Shown here one piece after another: positions 59,630-64,000 of a stretch of 64,000 nt of DNA. This DNA comes from Spirochaetales bacterium (lineage in GTDB: Bacteria > Spirochaetota > Spirochaetia > SZUA-6 > DRHE01): NCBI GenBank assembly GCA_030604195.1, contig JAUVWI010000006.1, positions 1 to 64,000 of the forward strand. Reading direction: 5' to 3'. Every line of letters starts with the position of its first letter. Within the stretch, counting starts at the first letter, position 1. Made by a program: the position numbers and the translations under genes. The notes beneath the pieces are model-generated. The model was not told the origin of the DNA, did not search any database, and saw only the letters and a list, made by a program, of their open reading frames with translations.

Positions 59630-61044
59630 TCCGTTCCGGAGGGTGTGTCCCTTAAAATTATTCCCTGCTCGTTCAACTCTGCTCTTATTTTATCTGCTCT
59701 CCGGAAATCCTTCCCGGCTCTGGCCAGCTCTCTCTCTTTGATAAGCATTTTGATCTGCTCATCGATTTCCTCATCCTGCAACATCAACTTAGCGATATCA
59801 AGCCCCAGAACTTTATCCATTTCATAGAGGATTGTAAGTTTCTCAGCCGCCTTTATTTCGTTATCTTTCAAAAGACCCCAGAAATCGGCCAGCGCCCTGG
59901 GTGTGTTCAGATCATAGCCTATATTTTTCTTAAAAGCAGTCAGGTACTCTTCTGCTTCAGCCCCTCTTTCTGCGCCTGGCACAGTTTCACCGGGTTGAGC
60001 TCCACTCTCTTCAACCTCACCCTGCAAATGGATCAGCCGCTCCGCCATATTAGCTCTTGCCGATTTAGCGCCCTCCAGACCTTCAAAACTGAACTGAAGC
60101 TGGCTGCGGTAGTGAGCCCCTAAACAGAAATAACGGTAGTCAAGAGCTTCAAAACCCTGTTCAAGCAAAGCCGCTAAAGTAAGGAATTTCCCTGAAGATT
60201 TGGCCATCTTCTCCTTATTCAATACCAGGAACTCACCATGCAGCCAGTGGTTTACCCATTTTTTCCCGGTAGCCGCTTCCGACTGGGCAATTTCATTGGT
60301 ATGATGCACGGAAATGTGATCCACACCGCCGCAATGAATATCAAATTGTTCCCCTAAATACTTTATGGACATGGCGCTGCACTCAATATGCCAGCCCGGA
60401 TAGCCTCGTCCCCAGGGAGAATCCCAGATCATTGCCTGGTGTTCAAATTTTGAACGGGTAAACCAGAGCACAAAATCATGAGGGTTTTTTTTGTTCTTAT
60501 CCACTTCAATTCTGGCGCCCGCTTTTAATTCCTGTAGATTAAGCAGGGCCATTTTGCCGTAATCCTTGGCTTTGGCAATATCAAAATAGAGGTTGCCGCC
60601 GGCAGAATAGGTAAAACCGTTATCCTCTATTCTCTTGATCAGCTCGATCATCTCAGTAATATGCTCTGTTGCTCTGCAGATAATCGTAGGCTTTAAGATA
60701 TTTAGTGATTCCAGATCCTTAAAAAAAGCTTCGGAGTAAAACTCGGCAATATCCCAGACACTTCTTCCCTGCTCCCTGGAGCTTTTCACCATTTTATCTT
60801 CACCCTGATCAGCATCGTCGGTAAGGTGGCCCACATCTGTTACATTCATAACCTGCTTTACGCTATACCCCATGTATTCAAGGGTGCGCCGCAAAATATC
60901 TTCAAAGAGATAGGTGCGTAAATTGCCTATATGGGCGAAATTATAAACAGTAGGCCCACAGGTATATAGGCCGGCTTCATTAGCAGTTATTGGCACAAAA
61001 TCCTCTATTTTTCGCCCCAGGGTATTAAAAAGCTTGAGAATCAA
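59605..61044 (-). CDS. cysS: Cysteinyl-tRNA synthetase
   Basis: GLYTCGPTVYNFAHIGNLRTYLFEDILRR; KMAKSSGKF. Confidence 0.97.
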   Translation of the reverse strand: MILKLFNTLGRKIEDFVPITANEAGLYTCGPTVYNFAHIGNLRTYLFEDILRRTLEYMGYSVKQVMNVTDVGHLTDDADQGEDKMVKSSREQGRSVWDIAEFYSEAFFKDLESLNILKPTIICRATEHITEMIELIKRIEDNGFTYSAGGNLYFDIAKAKDYGKMALLNLQELKAGARIEVDKNKKNPHDFVLWFTRSKFEHQAMIWDSPWGRGYPGWHIECSAMSIKYLGEQFDIHCGGVDHISVHHTNEIAQSEAATGKKWVNHWLHGEFLVLNKEKMAKSSGKFLTLAALLEQGFEALDYRYFCLGAHYRSQLQFSFEGLEGAKSARANMAERLIHLQGEVEESGAQPGETVPGAERGAEAEEYLTAFKKNIGYDLNTPRALADFWGLLKDNEIKAAEKLTILYEMDKVLGLDIAKLMLQDEEIDEQIKMLIKERELARAGKDFRRADKIRAELNEQGIILRDTPSGTEWRKKQAG

Positions 61045-61099
61045 GACTTCCTCCGCGCAGTAAGTAGATAAAATTGGGTTTTACCTGTAAAATGGTACT

Positions 61100-62023
61100 G
61101 TGAAGAACTTAAAGAAATTATTAAAAATAATCAATATGCGGAGCCGGGTTCTCTTCAACGAACCTATGAGCAGCCATACTTCTTTCCGTATCGGCGGGCC
61201 GGCTGATGTTTTTGTAACCCCTCAGAACCTGAAAGAATTGAAAAATATCTATCACCTCTGTCTAAATGAAGAGCTGCCCTTTTTCCTGTTGGGTGAAGGC
61301 GCCAACTCTTTAGTATCCGACCGGGGGATCAGGGGCATAGTAATCGATCTCTCATTATTTTCCGGATCTTTTTTTGAACCGGAAAAGGAGTTATTCGGCG
61401 CCCACTGCGGTATGGCTGTAAGTCAGGCCAGTTTGGAAGCCCAGCACCTGGCCCTATCAGGCATGGAGTTTATCTATTCCATGCCGGGCAGCGTGGGAGG
61501 CTCAATCTGGATGAACGCTCGCTGCTACGGCTTTTCAGTTTCCGATATTCTAGCGGAAGTGGAGCTTTTAGATGACAACCTGCAGCTCAGACGTTTTAGG
61601 GTTTCCCCTGAAGAATTCGGTTACAAAAAATCACCCTTCCAGTCAGGCAACTCGATTATTTTGAAGGGTTTTTTTCGCCTGGCACCCGGCAATAAGGAGC
61701 AGATAAAGGCTGAAATGGATCAATATAAACAGGATAGAACTGCAAAGGGACATTTTCTCTTTCCCTGCGCCGGATCGATATTTAAAAACAACCGCGATTT
61801 CGGCCGGCCAACCGGTAAGATAATTGATTCTTTAGGATTAAAGGGTTACAGCATCGGTGGAGCTGAAATTTCACAGTCCCATGCTAATTTAATAGTCAAT
61901 ACCGGCAAAAGTAAAGCTACGGATGTTCTTAAGCTGATAGAATTTATTGAAGAAAAAGTATATGCCGGTTTCGGCTATAAACTGGAAAGAGAGATACTTT
62001 TAATTGGTGAATGGAGTAACTGA
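61100..62023 (+). CDS. murB: UDP-N-acetylenolpyruvoylglucosamine reductase
   Basis: SFRIGGPADVFVTPQN; GEGANSLVSDRGIRG; SQSHANLIVN. Confidence 0.96.
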   Translation: MKNLKKLLKIINMRSRVLFNEPMSSHTSFRIGGPADVFVTPQNLKELKNIYHLCLNEELPFFLLGEGANSLVSDRGIRGIVIDLSLFSGSFFEPEKELFGAHCGMAVSQASLEAQHLALSGMEFIYSMPGSVGGSIWMNARCYGFSVSDILAEVELLDDNLQLRRFRVSPEEFGYKKSPFQSGNSIILKGFFRLAPGNKEQIKAEMDQYKQDRTAKGHFLFPCAGSIFKNNRDFGRPTGKIIDSLGLKGYSIGGAEISQSHANLIVNTGKSKATDVLKLIEFIEEKVYAGFGYKLEREILLIGEWSN

Positions 62024-62025
62024 CT

Positions 62026-63375
62026 ATGAGTAAAACCTTGGAGAATATAACAGAATACCTGGCGCTGATGAAGGAAAGGGAGCTTAAGGAGCTGCTGGCC
62101 GAAGTGCCCCTTTCTGAGCTTATTGAACTATGGGATTCTTTGAATGAAGAAGAGGAGCTTAAAATATTCACTTCGCTTACCATAGAACAGAAAGTGGATC
62201 TGATGACTTCTTTAGCACTCTCAAAGCAGGAAGCCCTGATAACCTCACTTACCGGTGAACATTTGAAAATCTTATTAGCCGAGATGGATCCTGACGATTT
62301 AACTGACTTCATTCAATCTGTAAGCCCGGAGGTTCGTGAAGCTGTCTGGAATGCCCTGGGTGAAGAGGCAAAGAGAGAGACCCAGTTCCTGCTGAAGTTT
62401 GATGAAGATGATGCAGCCGGCCTGATGACTCCCCGCTACCTGGCCCTGCGCCCCTCCCTTACTGTTGCCCAGGCTTTAACCTGGGTCAGGAAGAGTGTAG
62501 CCAGCATTGAAACCATCTATTATATCTATATCCTGGATCAGCTTCAGCGGCTCATAGGCGTTGTCTCCCTGCGTGATATCCTGGCCGCAGAAAATGAAGA
62601 ATTGATTGAAAATATTATGGTAAAAAATGTCACTTCGGTATTTGACGATACAGACCGGGAAGAGGCTGCCACTATCCTGGAAACCTATGATTTTCTGGCT
62701 CTGCCCGTTGTCGACCACTATCACCGGCTGCTCGGTATTATCACCTTTGATGATATTATCGACGTTATCCGGGAAGAACAGACCGAAGATATTTACAAAA
62801 TGGGCGCTATGGGGGGAAGTACCGATCCCTACCTCGAGAGCACGATCCTGGCTTTAGTAAAGAAAAGAATTCCCTGGCTCATTATTCTGCTTATGGCGGC
62901 CACCATTACCACCAATGTTATAGCCCATTACCAGGCGGTGCTGCAGACAGCTGTGGTTCTGGCCTTTTTTATACCAATTGTTACCGGCACCGGCGGCAAC
63001 TCCGGCACCCAATCAGCCACCCTGATGATCCGCGGACTGGCCACCGGCGAAATCCGTTTTCGTGATCTCCGGCGTATTTTACTAAAAGAGATTCTGGTGG
63101 GAACCACAATCGGTCTGACTTTGGGCCTGCTGACAATCGGCCGCTCAATGTTTTTTCCGCCCTATATTACCCTGAATGAAGCTACGGCCGTGGGTCTGGC
63201 CATGACTTTTGTGGTAATTATAGCCACCCTGGTGGGCACCATAGCCCCGATAATTATTGACCGGCTGGGAAAGGATCCGGCCGTAATGGCCGGGCCATTA
63301 ATGGCTACGATAATTGATGTGTCGGGATTGACTATCTATTTCGAAACAGCTAAATTCCTGCTCAAAATCAACTGA
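62026..63375 (+). CDS. mgtE: Magnesium transporter MgtE
   Basis: MgtE N domain, CBS pair, and TM region VTGTGGNSGTQSATLMIRGLATGEI. Confidence 0.96.
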   Translation: MSKTLENITEYLALMKERELKELLAEVPLSELIELWDSLNEEEELKIFTSLTIEQKVDLMTSLALSKQEALITSLTGEHLKILLAEMDPDDLTDFIQSVSPEVREAVWNALGEEAKRETQFLLKFDEDDAAGLMTPRYLALRPSLTVAQALTWVRKSVASIETIYYIYILDQLQRLIGVVSLRDILAAENEELIENIMVKNVTSVFDDTDREEAATILETYDFLALPVVDHYHRLLGIITFDDIIDVIREEQTEDIYKMGAMGGSTDPYLESTILALVKKRIPWLIILLMAATITTNVIAHYQAVLQTAVVLAFFIPIVTGTGGNSGTQSATLMIRGLATGEIRFRDLRRILLKEILVGTTIGLTLGLLTIGRSMFFPPYITLNEATAVGLAMTFVVIIATLVGTIAPIIIDRLGKDPAVMAGPLMATIIDVSGLTIYFETAKFLLKIN

Positions 63376-63376
63376 T

Positions 63377-64000
63377 TCAATTTTCCGCTTCCCAGCCTAT
63401 TTTTAAGATACAATTATCAAAGGGCAAAGGGCCGGTCATTAAAAACCGCCATTCTTCGGCCGGCAGCTCTTCAACACCCCCTTTTAGATAAAAACACCTG
63501 CTGCCGGCTGTGGTTGAGCCGGCTTGAGAGAATCCCTTAACTTCGATTTCCATAAGCAATGAATGGCTGACAGCCTCTGTAAAAAAAGTGCGCCACTCCA
63601 AAGCGAAAAATGTGTTTTCACTCCGGCGGCTGCCCTTCAGGCAGAGTTTCTTTTCCGGCAGCTCTTCTTCTCCCCACTTGCCTGAAAAACATCCACTCAA
63701 CTCTCTGCCTGCGTTTGACAGCTCCACTCCAGTTTTAAGGGTAATACTCTGCTCACTTTTACCGTATTGGTCATAATCAATTTTCCCTGTTGTTGCTGAT
63801 TCGGCAGTTATAGTCACCTCCTGCCCAGGCTTAAATTCCTTCTCCGCACTGAAGCCCAGGCTTTGCCAGCCCGGCAAATATCTCCGGCCGTGAAGGCCAT
63901 GTAAGATATTTCGCTGGTAGGTTAAGCTGATTACTGCTGATCCGGACAGGAAATACTCTGACTCCGCCCCGAACCTGAGCCAATCATCTATTATTTCACC
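63377..64000 (-). CDS. Hypothetical protein, 5' end beyond the window
   Basis: Frame stays open from track ORF 63377-63877 to the window edge (GEIIDDWLRFGAESEYFLSGSAVISLTYQRNILHGLHGRRYLPGWQS...). Confidence 0.7.
   Translation of the reverse strand, partial: GEIIDDWLRFGAESEYFLSGSAVISLTYQRNILHGLHGRRYLPGWQSLGFSAEKEFKPGQEVTITAESATTGKIDYDQYGKSEQSITLKTGVELSNAGRELSGCFSGKWGEEELPEKKLCLKGSRRSENTFFALEWRTFFTEAVSHSLLMEIEVKGFSQAGSTTAGSRCFYLKGGVEELPAEEWRFLMTGPLPFDNCILKIGWEAEN

Noticed and set aside
1-64000. CRISPR array, prophage or integrase-bearing island
   Set aside because: No regularly spaced repeats, phage structural genes, integrase or intact transposase were recognised in the window.

Overview
The 64 kb window is almost entirely protein-coding and looks like a bacterial chromosome. 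The gene content (CheD/CheY, FecR-like protein, feo cluster, dual Dpp/Opp transporters, many secreted or lipoproteins) suggests a Spirochaetota-like host, but that is inference only. No CRISPR array, rRNA or intact transposase was seen. I found one tRNA, tRNA-Cys(GCA), at 52744-52815. Main blocks: trpS/apgM; a Dpp-type transporter with a fused DppD-DppF ATPase, next to an MttB-family methyltransferase and an Lrp/AsnC regulator; glycogen phosphorylase and phosphohexomutase; a ParB-like protein coupled to an SPL-type radical SAM protein; a cheD/cheY cluster with a frame-disrupted gene; a DtxR-feoA-feoA-feoB iron cluster; a his operon (hisG-HAD-hisB-hisH-hisF-hisA/I/E fusion); an unusual GlnE with N-terminal ACT domains; a second Dpp transporter; an MCP; gpsA; a small scarred accessory segment (about 49.9-52.7 kb); an ECF sigma/anti-sigma cluster; cysS; murB; mgtE. 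The strongest unannotated signal is a 37-codon histidine-rich leader peptide (MKLLQIILILDVIESRFFNTTYPNHPRHHHHYHSLSH) upstream of hisG. It is absent from the ORF track and is followed by mutually complementary GCCAT/ATGGC segments, which suggests ribosome-mediated attenuation of the his operon. Family calls were made by eye from protein motifs; no database search was run.
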